NCBI RefSeq assembly: GCF_000499525.1
Contig: NZ_HG529233.1
Span: 1-64,000, forward strand
Reading direction: 5' to 3'
Source of the DNA: Faecalimicrobium dakarense
GTDB taxonomy: Bacteria > Bacillota > Clostridia > Peptostreptococcales > Peptostreptococcaceae
DNA: 64,000 nt
Numbering within the stretch: position 1 is the stretch's first letter; each line of letters begins with the position of its first letter. Below the pieces are notes generated by a model. That model was given only the letters and a program-made list of their open reading frames with translations. It made no database searches and was not told the DNA's origin. Positions 26,437-35,252 of this stretch are shown in pieces. The translations under genes and the position numbers were made by a program.

Positions 26437-27409
26437 AATAATTACTATAGGAGAGGCATTAATAGATTTTATACCCAATAAAAAGGGTTGTATGCTTAAA
26501 GAAGTAGATGGGTTTGAGAGGGTTGCAGGAGGTGCACCTGCAAATGTAGCAGCAGCTATAGCTAAGCTATCGGGTGATGCTTATTTTATATCTCAACTTG
26601 GAAATGATTCATTTGGAGACCATATAATAGATATTTTAAACGATGCAAATGTAAATACAGAATATTTACTTAGAACTAACAAAGCAAATACAGGGCTTGC
26701 ATTTGTATCATTAAAAGAAGATGGAAATAGGGATTTTTCATTCTATAGAAATCCAAGTGCAGATATGTTACTTAGTAAAGATGAAATAAAAGAAAGTTGG
26801 TTTGAAGATTGTAAAATTCTACATTTTTGTTCAGTAGATTTAGTAGAGTCACCTATGAAATATGCTCATAAAAAAGCTATAGAATATGCAGTTAAAAATA
26901 ATGCTATTATAAGTTTTGATCCTAATGTAAGGTTACCACTTTGGAACAACCCACAAGATTGTAAAGATGTAATAAAAGAATTTTTACCACTTTCAAATAT
27001 ATTAAAAATATCTGATGAGGAATTAGAATTTATAACAGGTATAAAAGATGAAAAATTAGCCTTAGAAAGCCTGTTTGTTGGAAATATAAAGATAATAATA
27101 TACACAAAAGGACCAGAAGGTGCGTGTTTTATCACTAAAAAGGATAATATAATGAAAGTTGTTGAAAAAGAAGGAATTAATGTTAATGCTATAGATACAA
27201 CAGGTGCTGGAGATTCTTTTATAGGATCATTTTTATATCAATTAGGTGAAAATAATATTGAATTAGATGAAATAGAAAATATAAGTGACGAAAAAATAAA
27301 AGATATGTTATTATTTAGTAATAAGTATGCAGCAGACACTACAACTAAAAAAGGGGCTATTGCTGCTATGTGTACTATCGAAGAATTTAAAAATATTAAA
27401 CTAGCATAA
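26429..27409 (+). CDS. scrK: Fructokinase (PfkB family)
   Basis: This enzyme phosphorylates the fructose released by ScrB. The protein (326 residues from ATG 26429) has EALIDFIP at the start, the first PfkB signature in GGAPANVAAAIAKL and the second, with the catalytic Asp, in DTTGAGDSFIGSF. GGAGA (26416-26420) supports this start; an earlier in-frame ATG lies inside scrB. Co-transcribed with scrB and the following IIA gene. Confidence 0.93.
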   Translation: MYKIITIGEALIDFIPNKKGCMLKEVDGFERVAGGAPANVAAAIAKLSGDAYFISQLGNDSFGDHIIDILNDANVNTEYLLRTNKANTGLAFVSLKEDGNRDFSFYRNPSADMLLSKDEIKESWFEDCKILHFCSVDLVESPMKYAHKKAIEYAVKNNAIISFDPNVRLPLWNNPQDCKDVIKEFLPLSNILKISDEELEFITGIKDEKLALESLFVGNIKIIIYTKGPEGACFITKKDNIMKVVEKEGINVNAIDTTGAGDSFIGSFLYQLGENNIELDEIENISDEKIKDMLLFSNKYAADTTTKKGAIAAMCTIEEFKNIKLA

Positions 27410-27425
27410 AGAGGAGAATAAGATT

Positions 27426-27935
27426 ATGGGATTTTTTGATATGTTTAAAAAATCAAAGCAAGAAGATATAGCATCAGTAAAAAACAAAGGAATCGTATCG
27501 CCTACTAATGGGGAAATATTAGATATATCTGTAGTACCAGATGAAGTTTTTTCACAAAAAATGATGGGAGATGGATTTGCTGTAAAATCTAGTGATGGAA
27601 ATATAGTATCTCCTATAAATGGAAGTGTTGAAATGGTATTTGAAACCAAGCATGCTATAGGTTTAAAAAGTAATGATGGAATGGAAATGTTAATTCATCT
27701 TGGAATAGATACTGTAAATTTAAAAGGTGAAGGTTTTACAACTTTTGTAAAAGCTGGAGATAAAGTAAAAGCTGGAGATAAATTAATACAAATGGATGTT
27801 GATTTTATAAAAAATAATGCTAAGTCAGATATAAGTCCAGTTATATTTACTAACTTAAAGGAAAATGAATCAATTAAAGTAGTTACAGGTAAAGTTAGTG
27901 TCTTAGAAGAAAATAGAATAGAAATATGCAAGTAA
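27426..27935 (+). CDS. PTS glucose-type subunit IIA (Crr-like)
   Basis: A 169-residue stand-alone IIA of the glucose family. It passes phosphate from HPr to a IIB domain. The two active-site histidines are visible in FETKHAIGLKS and MLIHLGIDTVNL, matching His75 and His90 of Escherichia coli IIA-Glc, and SPTNGEILDIS starts the fold. As scrA lacks a IIA domain, this protein most likely serves it. It ends the sucrose cassette. Confidence 0.93.
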   Translation: MGFFDMFKKSKQEDIASVKNKGIVSPTNGEILDISVVPDEVFSQKMMGDGFAVKSSDGNIVSPINGSVEMVFETKHAIGLKSNDGMEMLIHLGIDTVNLKGEGFTTFVKAGDKVKAGDKLIQMDVDFIKNNAKSDISPVIFTNLKENESIKVVTGKVSVLEENRIEICK

Positions 27936-27943
27936 TATAAGAT

Positions 27944-27990
27944 AAAAAATACCTCTTAAAGATGAAATATTCTCTAAGGGGTATTTTTTA
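27944..27990 (+). terminator. Terminator of the sucrose operon
   Basis: AAAAATACCTCTTA pairs with TAAGGGGTATTTTT (one G-U pair), followed by more T. Confidence 0.87.
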
Positions 27991-28001
27991 TTTTATTTTT
28001 G

Positions 28002-28030
28002 TAATATTTTTATGAGTTTATAAATAGAAT
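28002..28030 (+). promoter_or_regulatory. Possible sigma-E promoter of spoIIIA
   Basis: TAATATT (28002-28008) and AATAGAAT (28023-28030) are 14 bases apart and resemble the sigma-E pattern (KMATATT-N14-CATACAMT), matching six of eight -10 bases. The operon is known to depend on sigma-E in Bacillus and Clostridioides, which is why I looked here. Confidence 0.4.
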
Positions 28031-28061
28031 TATATAAACAAACAAGAGAGGAGGACAAGGT

Positions 28062-29030
28062 ATGAAAAAACTTTGTGATGAGATAATAAACTCACTTTCA
28101 ATGAACTTAAGAGAAAAAATAAAAAATATTTCAAATGATAATGTAAGCATAGAAGAAATTAGACTTAGGTCTAATAAGCCATTAATAGTAAATGCAAATA
28201 ATAAAGACTACTTCTATAATCTAAATTCAAATAAGTTAGATTTAAATATGGACAACCCATATATAGTAAGTAAAGAAGATGTAGAACAAACATTTCAAAT
28301 AATATGTAAATACTCAATCCATTCTTTTATGGATGATATTAAGAAAGGATTTATAACACTTAGAGGAGGTCATAGAGTAGGACTAGTAGGAAAAGCAATA
28401 GTTGAAGATGGACAAGTTAAAAATATAAAACATATATCTTCACTTAATATAAGGGTTTCTAGAGAAGTAATTGGGTGTTCAGATAAAATTTTATCTCATA
28501 TTATAAGGGGAGAAAATCAAGTAAATAATACGCTGATAATATCACCACCTCAATGTGGTAAAACAACTTTAGTTAGAGATATAGTAAGAAATTTAAGTAA
28601 CGGAAATGAAAATTATGGTTTTAAAGGAATAAAGGTAGCATTAATAGATGAGCGTAATGAAATATCAGGGTCATACCTAGGACAACCTCAGATGGATATA
28701 GGTATTAGAACCGATATAATAGAAACCTGTCCAAAAGATTTAGGCATTACTATGCTACTTAGATCAATGTCTCCAAATCTTATAGTAACAGATGAAATAG
28801 GAAATATGGATGAAATAAAGGCTTTATATACTGCTCTAAATGGAGGAGTAAGCTTAATTACTACAGTCCATGGAGATTCTATAGAAGATATCAAAAGTAG
28901 AAAAGAGCTAAGTTGTTTATTAGATAAAGAACTATTTACAAAAGTAATCATATTATCGGCTAAAAGGGGTCCAGGAACCATAGAAAAAATATATGATTTA
29001 GAAGAAAAGAGATGGTATTTTGCAAATTAA
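28062..29030 (+). CDS. spoIIIAA: Stage III sporulation protein AA
   Basis: A 322-residue secretion-type ATPase of the SpoIIIA complex, made in the mother cell, thought to power or assemble the SpoIIIA-SpoIIQ channel to the forespore. Walker A is SPPQCGKTTLVRDI (about residues 166-179) and Walker B lies in LIVTDEIGN. GGHRVGLVGKA precedes the ATPase core. First gene of an eight-gene operon. Its end overlaps spoIIIAB by 11 bases. Confidence 0.96.
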   Translation: MKKLCDEIINSLSMNLREKIKNISNDNVSIEEIRLRSNKPLIVNANNKDYFYNLNSNKLDLNMDNPYIVSKEDVEQTFQIICKYSIHSFMDDIKKGFITLRGGHRVGLVGKAIVEDGQVKNIKHISSLNIRVSREVIGCSDKILSHIIRGENQVNNTLIISPPQCGKTTLVRDIVRNLSNGNENYGFKGIKVALIDERNEISGSYLGQPQMDIGIRTDIIETCPKDLGITMLLRSMSPNLIVTDEIGNMDEIKALYTALNGGVSLITTVHGDSIEDIKSRKELSCLLDKELFTKVIILSAKRGPGTIEKIYDLEEKRWYFAN

Positions 29031-29541
29031 AATAATTATTATAGGCGTTTTAGTTGGATGCAGTTATTTAATAGGAGAACATATTTATAAAGCTTATACA
29101 AATAGGCATAAACAGCTAAATGACCTCATAAGAATATTAGAGATAATAAGAATGGATTTATCTTTTGGGTTATATACATTAGAGGAAATATTTAAAAGAA
29201 TTGGGGAGAAAACAGAGTATTGCACATCAAAATTTTTTAAGACTATGGAATATGAACTACATAATAATCAAAGCAAAGTATTAGATGAGATTTTAAATGA
29301 CAATATAGGAATTTTAATAAAAGAGACTTACCTACAGAATAAGGAGGTTGATGAATTAAAAAAACTTATACTTACTCTAGGACAAAGTGATATAGAATCT
29401 CAAACAAGGATGATAGATTTATCTATTGAAAACTTCAAGGACTTAACTAAAGAGACTAAAGAAGATGTAGAAAAAAAAGGTACAGTCTATCGAAAATTAT
29501 CTACCGTAATAGGATTAATAATAGGAATAATTTTAATATAG
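29020..29541 (+). CDS. spoIIIAB: Stage III sporulation protein AB
   Basis: A 173-residue protein resembling GspF-like inner membrane secretion components, with an N-terminal hydrophobic segment (about 1-18), a helical middle (NRHKQLNDLIRILEIIRMDL) and a C-terminal hydrophobic segment (about 155-173). It begins with TTG inside spoIIIAA, indicating coupled translation. Assigned from position and features. Confidence 0.93.
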   Translation: MQIKIIIIGVLVGCSYLIGEHIYKAYTNRHKQLNDLIRILEIIRMDLSFGLYTLEEIFKRIGEKTEYCTSKFFKTMEYELHNNQSKVLDEILNDNIGILIKETYLQNKEVDELKKLILTLGQSDIESQTRMIDLSIENFKDLTKETKEDVEKKGTVYRKLSTVIGLIIGIILI

Positions 29542-29550
29542 GAGGGAGCT

Positions 29551-29748
29551 ATGGATATATCTTTAATAATAAAGGTTGCAGGAATTGGTTTATTAATATC
29601 AGTCCTTAATATGCTTTTAGAAAAAACAGATAGAAAAGATTGGGCATCATTTACAACATTAGCGGGAGTAATAATTGTATTAAGTATGGTACTAGGAGAG
29701 ATAGGTAATTTATTTAATGCAGTTAAGACAATGTTTCAACTTTACTAA
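29551..29748 (+). CDS. spoIIIAC: Stage III sporulation protein AC
   Basis: A 65-residue protein with two membrane segments (about 5-20 and 33-52) separated by LEKTDRKDW, the SpoIIIAC pattern. AGGAGGG precedes ATG. SpoIIIAC and AD are related to each other and form part of the channel base. Confidence 0.94.
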   Translation: MDISLIIKVAGIGLLISVLNMLLEKTDRKDWASFTTLAGVIIVLSMVLGEIGNLFNAVKTMFQLY

Positions 29749-29763
29749 AGAGGAGGAGATATC

Positions 29764-30150
29764 TTGGAAGTTATGCAATTAGTAGGGATTGCAATAATAT
29801 CAACAACACTCTGTTTAGTAATAAAAAAGGACAGACCAGAAATAGCAATGTTTATAGCAATACTTACAGGAATAACAATATTATTATCAGTAATATTTAA
29901 GCTTAATTTTATAGTAGAAAGTATACAAGATTTGGCACAGAGAGCCAATATTCCTACTATGTACATATCTTTAATAATAAAATTAATTGGGATAGCATAT
30001 CTTATGGAGTTTGCCATACAACTTTGCAAAGATTGTGGGGAAGGAAATATTGCCTCTAAACTAGAGTTTGGAGGGAAAATAATAGTTATGACAATGTCAT
30101 TTCCCATACTTTTATCAATTGTAGAAATGGTACTAAATATTATCCCATAG
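29764..30150 (+). CDS. spoIIIAD: Stage III sporulation protein AD
   Basis: A 128-residue protein with about four membrane segments and the conserved KKDRPEIAMF near residue 22, similar to the SpoIIIAC core plus a C-terminal extension with AYLMEFAIQLCKDCGEG. TTG at 29764 follows AGGAGGAG; an ATG four codons in is an alternative. Confidence 0.93.
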   Translation: MEVMQLVGIAIISTTLCLVIKKDRPEIAMFIAILTGITILLSVIFKLNFIVESIQDLAQRANIPTMYISLIIKLIGIAYLMEFAIQLCKDCGEGNIASKLEFGGKIIVMTMSFPILLSIVEMVLNIIP

Positions 30151-30164
30151 GAGAATGGTTACTT

Positions 30165-31349
30165 ATGAAAAAAATATTTTCGAGCATGGTATTAGTCATA
30201 TTTTTAGTATTTGGATCTTTTATGATTTGCTTTGCAAATGATAAGGGGGAAGAAAACTATGGTGAGACTAAAAAAAGTATAGATAAATATATTGATGGGC
30301 AGCTAGAAAAAATAAATTTAGATGAAATACAAGGTTATATAAAAGAATCTACAGCTTTAGAAAATGTAAGCCTAAAAACATTTATAAAAGAGCTTGTCAG
30401 TGGAGATAAAACAATGTTGGACTTATTTAACAAAGAAGGAATCAAGTTAATGATATTTGACGAAGTTAAGTCTAGCATAAAGGTAGCAACAATAATTTTA
30501 GTTTTAGCATTATTATCATCAGTTTTAAAAAGTCTGGATAATTCTTTCTCATCAGGGGCAGTGAGTCAGATAACTACATACATAGTATTTATCACAATGG
30601 TTTCACTTACATTAATAGGATTTAAAGATGTACTTGAAATATGTAATAACACCATAGATTCAACTGTTGGACTTATGCAAGTCATAATGCCAGTGCTAAT
30701 AACACTATTAGTATTAATTGGATTTCCAATCACATCGACAGTATTAAATCCAATATTTATAGGTGGAGTAACATTTATAAATGTTGTATTTAAAAACTTT
30801 TTATTCGTGTCAATTGCAGTTGCTTTTGCAATTTTAGTCGTAAATAACTTATCTAAAAATATTAAACTAAAAAAACTATCATCATTTATAAAACAAATAA
30901 ACCTAGTGTCTTTAGGAGCAATGTTTACCATATATTTAGGGCTTGTATCCATGCAAGGTTTATATGTAACAAACATTGATAACTTTACAGTAAAGACAGC
31001 TAAATATGCTATAGGAAATTTTATACCAGTTGTAGGTGGATTTGTATCAGACTCAGTTGATATATTATTATCTTCATCTCAACTTATAAAAGGTGTATTT
31101 GGTGGATTAGGGCTTGTTTTATTAGTTGGTATTTGCTTAGTACCTGTAATAAAAATATTATCAATAATAGTTGTATATAAGGTTTCTGCAATAGTAGTAG
31201 AACCTATAGGAGAAGAAGGTATATCAAGTTTTTTAAATGAAGTTGCAAACTTAATGGTAATAATGCTTGCATGTATAATAGCTATAACAATAATGTTTTT
31301 TGTAACAGTAGCAGTATTAACTTCAATAAGTGTAGTAGCTCAAGGATAG
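30165..31349 (+). CDS. spoIIIAE: Stage III sporulation protein AE
   Basis: A 394-residue polytopic membrane protein with an N-terminal signal-like segment (about 3-24), an exposed region of about 80 residues and then about seven membrane spans including VMPVLITLLVLIGFPITS. It is the largest membrane part of the SpoIIIA complex. Operon position and length agree with the family. Confidence 0.94.
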   Translation: MKKIFSSMVLVIFLVFGSFMICFANDKGEENYGETKKSIDKYIDGQLEKINLDEIQGYIKESTALENVSLKTFIKELVSGDKTMLDLFNKEGIKLMIFDEVKSSIKVATIILVLALLSSVLKSLDNSFSSGAVSQITTYIVFITMVSLTLIGFKDVLEICNNTIDSTVGLMQVIMPVLITLLVLIGFPITSTVLNPIFIGGVTFINVVFKNFLFVSIAVAFAILVVNNLSKNIKLKKLSSFIKQINLVSLGAMFTIYLGLVSMQGLYVTNIDNFTVKTAKYAIGNFIPVVGGFVSDSVDILLSSSQLIKGVFGGLGLVLLVGICLVPVIKILSIIVVYKVSAIVVEPIGEEGISSFLNEVANLMVIMLACIIAITIMFFVTVAVLTSISVVAQG

Positions 31350-31361
31350 AGGAGGGGCTAT

Positions 31362-31946
31362 ATGATAGATAACATAAAAATGTGGATTATAACTATTTTA
31401 ATAGGAGCATTTATAGTAAATATAGTAAATATGATTTTGCCTGAATCTAAAATAAAGCCATATATAAACTTAGTACTTAATTTTATATTTGTGTTTATTG
31501 TACTAACTCCGATAATAGGCTTCTTTTCAAAGGATATTAGCTTAGAAGATAAAATATTGCAATCTATGAGCCACTATAATAAAGAATACGTAGATAGTAT
31601 AAATACATTGGCTGATAAAACAGGCAACAATAGCTTATCAAAAGGATATGAAAATGGATTAAAAGATGTATTAAAACTTAAATTAGATGAATATGGTTAT
31701 GAGCTTGATGATATAGAATTTAACGGGTCAGAAATAGGAAATATTAAAGTAAAAGAAAAAAATAATAGTAATAAAAGTAAAAATGAGGACATACAATCTA
31801 ATGAAAAAGAAAAATCTAAACAAGTATTTAAAGATAAGGATGCACCAAAAGATAAGGAGCATGAACTTGATCTAAATGAAAATAAGTTAAAAAAAGATCT
31901 AGTAAAAATACTTGATGTATCAATTGAAACTATAGAAATTGATTAA
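31362..31946 (+). CDS. spoIIIAF: Stage III sporulation protein AF
   Basis: A 194-residue protein with two N-terminal membrane segments (about 6-24 and 35-53) followed by a soluble domain containing a Lys/Asn/Glu-rich low-complexity stretch (about 128-165) and a short folded end (LVKILDVSIETIEID). It is a component of the channel complex. AGGAGGGG precedes ATG. Confidence 0.9.
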   Translation: MIDNIKMWIITILIGAFIVNIVNMILPESKIKPYINLVLNFIFVFIVLTPIIGFFSKDISLEDKILQSMSHYNKEYVDSINTLADKTGNNSLSKGYENGLKDVLKLKLDEYGYELDDIEFNGSEIGNIKVKEKNNSNKSKNEDIQSNEKEKSKQVFKDKDAPKDKEHELDLNENKLKKDLVKILDVSIETIEID

Positions 31947-31960
31947 TAGGGGTTGGGTGA

Positions 31961-32506
31961 ATGTTTAAAAACTTAAATGAAAAAGATAAGAAAAAGATAT
32001 ACTCACTATTATCTTTAGGGGTTATATGTGCAATAGCGCTTATAGTATTGCCAAGCTTTTCTAATGATAAAAAAGGTGAAGAAGAAAAAAATGCTAAAGC
32101 TGATAAGCAGACAGAAGTATCCAAGGAAAATGAACATGACGCTATAGAATCAAAGTTAAAAAATATACTATCAAAAATAGAGGGAGTTGGAGATGTTCAT
32201 GTAATGATAACATTTGAATCTAGTGAGGAGATTCAACCGGCATTTAACTCTAATTCAAGTACAGAAAAAACACAAGAAACAGATGCAAAAGGTGGGGAAA
32301 GAACAGTAACAACATCTAATGAAAATAAAACAATGATAACATCTAGTTCAAATAATCCTGTAGTATTAAAAACCAATGAAGCTAAAATAAAAGGAGTTGT
32401 AATAGTATCAAGTGGAGCTAGTGATCCAAAGATTAAAGAAACTATTTATAGTGTAGCACAAACAGCATTACAAGTATCAGGTCATCAAATAGAAGTAACA
32501 TACTAA
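31961..32506 (+). CDS. spoIIIAG: Stage III sporulation protein AG
   Basis: A 181-residue bitopic protein: cytoplasmic start, membrane segment (about 14-31), charged linker, and a ring-building domain (LSKIEGVGDVHVMITFES and following to the C terminus) like that of SpoIIIAG, which forms a large ring in the intermembrane space. Ser/Thr/Asn-rich insert near residues 90-130 is typical. Confidence 0.93.
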   Translation: MFKNLNEKDKKKIYSLLSLGVICAIALIVLPSFSNDKKGEEEKNAKADKQTEVSKENEHDAIESKLKNILSKIEGVGDVHVMITFESSEEIQPAFNSNSSTEKTQETDAKGGERTVTTSNENKTMITSSSNNPVVLKTNEAKIKGVVIVSSGASDPKIKETIYSVAQTALQVSGHQIEVTY

Positions 32507-32535
32507 ATAATTATATTAAACTTGGGGGGATAAAA

Positions 32536-33204
32536 ATGAAATTTAATTATAAGGGAAGAGGATTTGTAGTAGTGAGTTTAGCAGCAATGCTAGTTGTAGT
32601 AGGAACAGTTAATTATAAGTTAAGCCAAAAGTCTGTACTTGAGACATCTAAAGAGATGAAAGCATATGAACAAGCTCAAATGAAAAAAAATGAAGATAAT
32701 GAAAATAATAAAGAAGCTAAAAAAGAAGCAAGTAAAGAAGATGTAGAAGTTGAAGTGGTAGATAGTAAAACTAACAAAATAAATGAAAAAGCTACAGAAA
32801 CTAGTAAGGAAATAAAAAACCAATTAACATCAGAAAAAAATATGAAAAAAGCTACATATATATTAGATATGAAAATGACTAGAGAAAAACAAAGAAATGA
32901 GTTAACTCAAGATTTAAATGAAATGATAAATAACCCATCTACAACTGAAGAATCTAGAAAAGAAGCTTCATCAATGAAACTTCAATTAGTTAAAGATCAA
33001 GAAACAGAATTAAAAATAGAAAATTTATTAAGTGCTAAAGGATTTGAGGATGCACTAGTGTACATAAGCAATGAAAATGTAAACGTTGTTGTAAATGAAG
33101 AAAAATTAGAAAAAGCAGATGCAGCTAAAGTGTTCGACTTAGTAGCACAACAAGCAAGTGTAAAATATGAAAATATAAAATTAATGAATAATAATCAAAA
33201 TTAG
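32536..33204 (+). CDS. spoIIIAH: Stage III sporulation protein AH
   Basis: SpoIIIAH in the mother-cell membrane binds forespore SpoIIQ through its outer domain. The 222-residue protein has one N-terminal membrane segment (about 11-26), a long charged helix rich in Glu and Lys (about 40-130) and the YscJ/FliF-like ring-building domain at the end (SAKGFEDALVYISNENVNVVV). The linker is longer than in Bacillus but usual for clostridia. Last gene of the operon. Confidence 0.94.
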   Translation: MKFNYKGRGFVVVSLAAMLVVVGTVNYKLSQKSVLETSKEMKAYEQAQMKKNEDNENNKEAKKEASKEDVEVEVVDSKTNKINEKATETSKEIKNQLTSEKNMKKATYILDMKMTREKQRNELTQDLNEMINNPSTTEESRKEASSMKLQLVKDQETELKIENLLSAKGFEDALVYISNENVNVVVNEEKLEKADAAKVFDLVAQQASVKYENIKLMNNNQN

Positions 33205-33241
33205 AAATAAAATAACCACAAATATCTTAAGAAAATATATA

Positions 33242-33270
33242 AACCTCAGAATATAACTGAGGTTATTTTC
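33242..33270 (+). terminator. Terminator of the spoIIIA operon
   Basis: AACCTCAG / CTGAGGTT hairpin with a 7-base loop, followed by ATTTTC. Confidence 0.8.
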
Positions 33271-33298
33271 TTGCAAAGTTCATTTGTATTTGGTATTA
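33271..33298 (+). promoter_or_regulatory. Sigma-A promoter of asp23-nusB
   Basis: TTGCAA (33271-33276) and TATTAT (33293-33298, allowing one base of uncertainty) lie 16-17 bases apart just before the Asp23-family gene, directly after the spoIIIA terminator. Confidence 0.6.
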
Positions 33299-33344
33299 TT
33301 ATACTTATAAAATAGTTCCTTAAAATAAGGGGGTAGTCTTTATC

Positions 33345-33707
33345 ATGGAAAATAACAATTTTGGACAAGTGAAAATATCTAACGAAGTTATTGCTACTAT
33401 AGCAGGACTTGCAGCTTTAGAGGTTGAAGGCGTAGAAACGAATACAACATTCACAGATAAATTACTTAAAAATAATGGCGTAAAAATACAAATAGAAGAA
33501 GAGGAAGTTAACTTAGATGTAATGGTTATGATAGACTATGGTGTATCTATACCTGACATAGCTTTTAAGATTCAAGAAAATGTAGCTAATACTGTTGAAA
33601 CAATGACAGGATTAAAAGTTTCTCAAGTGAATATACATGTTCAAGGAATCAGCTTTAAAAGAGAAAAGGCTGAGAAAGAAGAAGCTAAGCAGATCAAAAA
33701 AAGTTAA
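33345..33707 (+). CDS. Asp23/Gls24 family protein (YqhY-like)
   Basis: A 120-residue Asp23-domain protein, second paralogue in this window. VKISNEVIATIAGLAALEVEGV starts the domain (in parts, residues 9-30) and VSQVNIHVQGISF ends it, followed by a Lys/Glu tail. In Bacillus the homologue YqhY sits beside the acc genes and affects acetyl-CoA carboxylase activity; here accB and accC are absent and it stands before nusB. A small terminator-like hairpin separates it from nusB. Confidence 0.9.
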   Translation: MENNNFGQVKISNEVIATIAGLAALEVEGVETNTTFTDKLLKNNGVKIQIEEEEVNLDVMVMIDYGVSIPDIAFKIQENVANTVETMTGLKVSQVNIHVQGISFKREKAEKEEAKQIKKS

Positions 33708-33713
33708 TACATA

Positions 33714-33740
33714 CCCTCTGAAAAATCAGAGGGTTTTTTC
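33714..33740 (+). terminator. Terminator between asp23 and nusB
   Basis: CCCTCTG / CAGAGGG with a short A-rich loop and TTTTTTC. nusB begins 46 bases later, so read-through or an unseen promoter must serve it. Confidence 0.83.
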
Positions 33741-33785
33741 TTGCTTAATGTGCGCATAATAGGAATTGAAGGAGGATTACAACCA

Positions 33786-34289
33786 ATGAGAAACGATAAG
33801 GCAAAGAAAGTAACAAGTAGAGAATATATGATGAAATTAATATATCAAGCGGATTTAACTAAAGAAGATATGAGTGATATATTAGATAGTTTTTTAAATA
33901 ATAACTTTGAATATATAGTTAATAGATATGAAGAACTTAGATTACAATACTCTAATAATCCAGAAATAGAACTTGGAACATTAGAATTAGAAGGTGTAAT
34001 AGATAAAGATTATATGAAAAATATGTGCGGTTACTTAAAAGAAAACAATGATAAGATAAATGAATTAATAAACAAATACGCTAAGAACTGGACAGTAGAT
34101 AGAATGCCAAAGGTAGATGCATCGATATTAAAATTAGCGGTATGTGAGATTTTATTTGCAAAAGAAATACCAAATAAAGTTTCTATAAATGAAGCAGTAG
34201 AAATTTCAAAAATATACTGTGATGACAAAGCTCCTAAGTTTGTAAACGGAATACTAGGAAGTGTTGTTGATGAACTTTCAGGAAAATAA
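33786..34289 (+). CDS. nusB: Transcription antitermination factor NusB
   Basis: NusB binds boxA RNA with NusE (S10) in rRNA antitermination. The 167-residue all-helical protein has [16 protein letters not shown] at the start and the conserved [20 protein letters not shown] and [24 protein letters not shown] (in parts) at the end. ATG 33786 is supported by GGAGG just upstream; an earlier in-frame start overlaps the preceding terminator and is unlikely. Somewhat longer than the Bacillus protein because of an insert in the middle. Confidence 0.95.
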   Translation: MRNDKAKKVTSREYMMKLIYQADLTKEDMSDILDSFLNNNFEYIVNRYEELRLQYSNNPEIELGTLELEGVIDKDYMKNMCGYLKENNDKINELINKYAKNWTVDRMPKVDASILKLAVCEILFAKEIPNKVSINEAVEISKIYCDDKAPKFVNGILGSVVDELSGK

Positions 34290-35250
34290 TATAATAATCG
34301 GAATAGATACTAGCTGCTATACAACTTCTATAGCAGCTATATCTTTAGGTAAAAAAGAAATTTTTAATAAAAAAATTATGCTGAAGGTAAAAGAAAATGG
34401 AAATGGGCTTAGACAAAGTGAAGCTGTATTTCAGCACATTAATAACTTAGGAGCACTTAGTGAAGATATAAAAGAACTTACTAAAGACTACAATATAGTA
34501 GGTATATGTGTATCAAATAAACCAAGGCCAGTAAAAGATTCTTATATGCCAGTATTTATGGCAGGGTATAATTTTGCAAAATTATCATCTAGTATGATGA
34601 AATGTCCATTATACGTAACTAGTCATCAAGAAAATCATATAGAATCAAGTCTTTTGACAAATGAAATAAAAAATAAAGAAAAGTTCTTATCTGTTCATAT
34701 GTCTGGAGGTACTACGGAAATACTTTTGATAAATGAAAACAAAGATAAAATTAATTCAAAATACAGTATCGATATAGTCGGGGGAAGTAAAGATATAAGT
34801 TTTGGACAATTTATAGATAGAGTAGGTGTAAAGCTTGGATATAAATTTCCAGCGGGAAAATATATAGACGAATCTGCTATGAAATGCAAAGAAAAAATAA
34901 AACAAGGGCTAAAAACTTCTGTAAAAGAAGGTTACATGAATTTATCAGGTCTTGAAAATCAAATATATAAAATTATAAATGATGAAAGCAAAGAATATAT
35001 ATCTAAATTAGTACTAGATTCAGTTGTTAGAAATATGTATAAGTCTATATTATATTTAAGTGAAAAATATAATGTAAATGAGGTTGTATTTGCAGGAGGA
35101 GTGTCAGCAAGTAAATATATATCAAAAGAATTAAGCTTAAAGCTAAAAAAGCATAAAGTAGATACATATTTTACAAAGCCGGAGTATGCAACAGATAATG
35201 GTATAGGATGTGCTATAATAGGCTTAGATAAGCAAATTTTAGGAGAATAA
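34270..35250 (+). CDS. M22 glycoprotease (Kae1/TsaD-like) homologue
   Basis: A protein of 326 residues with the ASKHA-fold of the Kae1/TsaD family. [10 protein letters not shown] starts the fold and HQENH (about residues 118-122) keeps the HxxxH metal-binding pair; VHMSGGTTE and [13 protein letters not shown] are further family motifs. It is shorter and more divergent than the ordinary TsaD, which is expected elsewhere in the genome, so I treat it as a clostridial paralogue of unknown substrate. It overlaps nusB by 20 bases and is followed directly by xseA. Confidence 0.82.
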   Translation: MNFQENNIIIGIDTSCYTTSIAAISLGKKEIFNKKIMLKVKENGNGLRQSEAVFQHINNLGALSEDIKELTKDYNIVGICVSNKPRPVKDSYMPVFMAGYNFAKLSSSMMKCPLYVTSHQENHIESSLLTNEIKNKEKFLSVHMSGGTTEILLINENKDKINSKYSIDIVGGSKDISFGQFIDRVGVKLGYKFPAGKYIDESAMKCKEKIKQGLKTSVKEGYMNLSGLENQIYKIINDESKEYISKLVLDSVVRNMYKSILYLSEKYNVNEVVFAGGVSASKYISKELSLKLKKHKVDTYFTKPEYATDNGIGCAIIGLDKQILGE

Positions 35251-35252
35251 AA

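Noticed and set aside
22280-27990. The sucrose cassette as a recent mobile insertion
   Set aside because: It looks accessory, but base composition and codon use resemble the neighbours and no repeats, integrase or tRNA border it.
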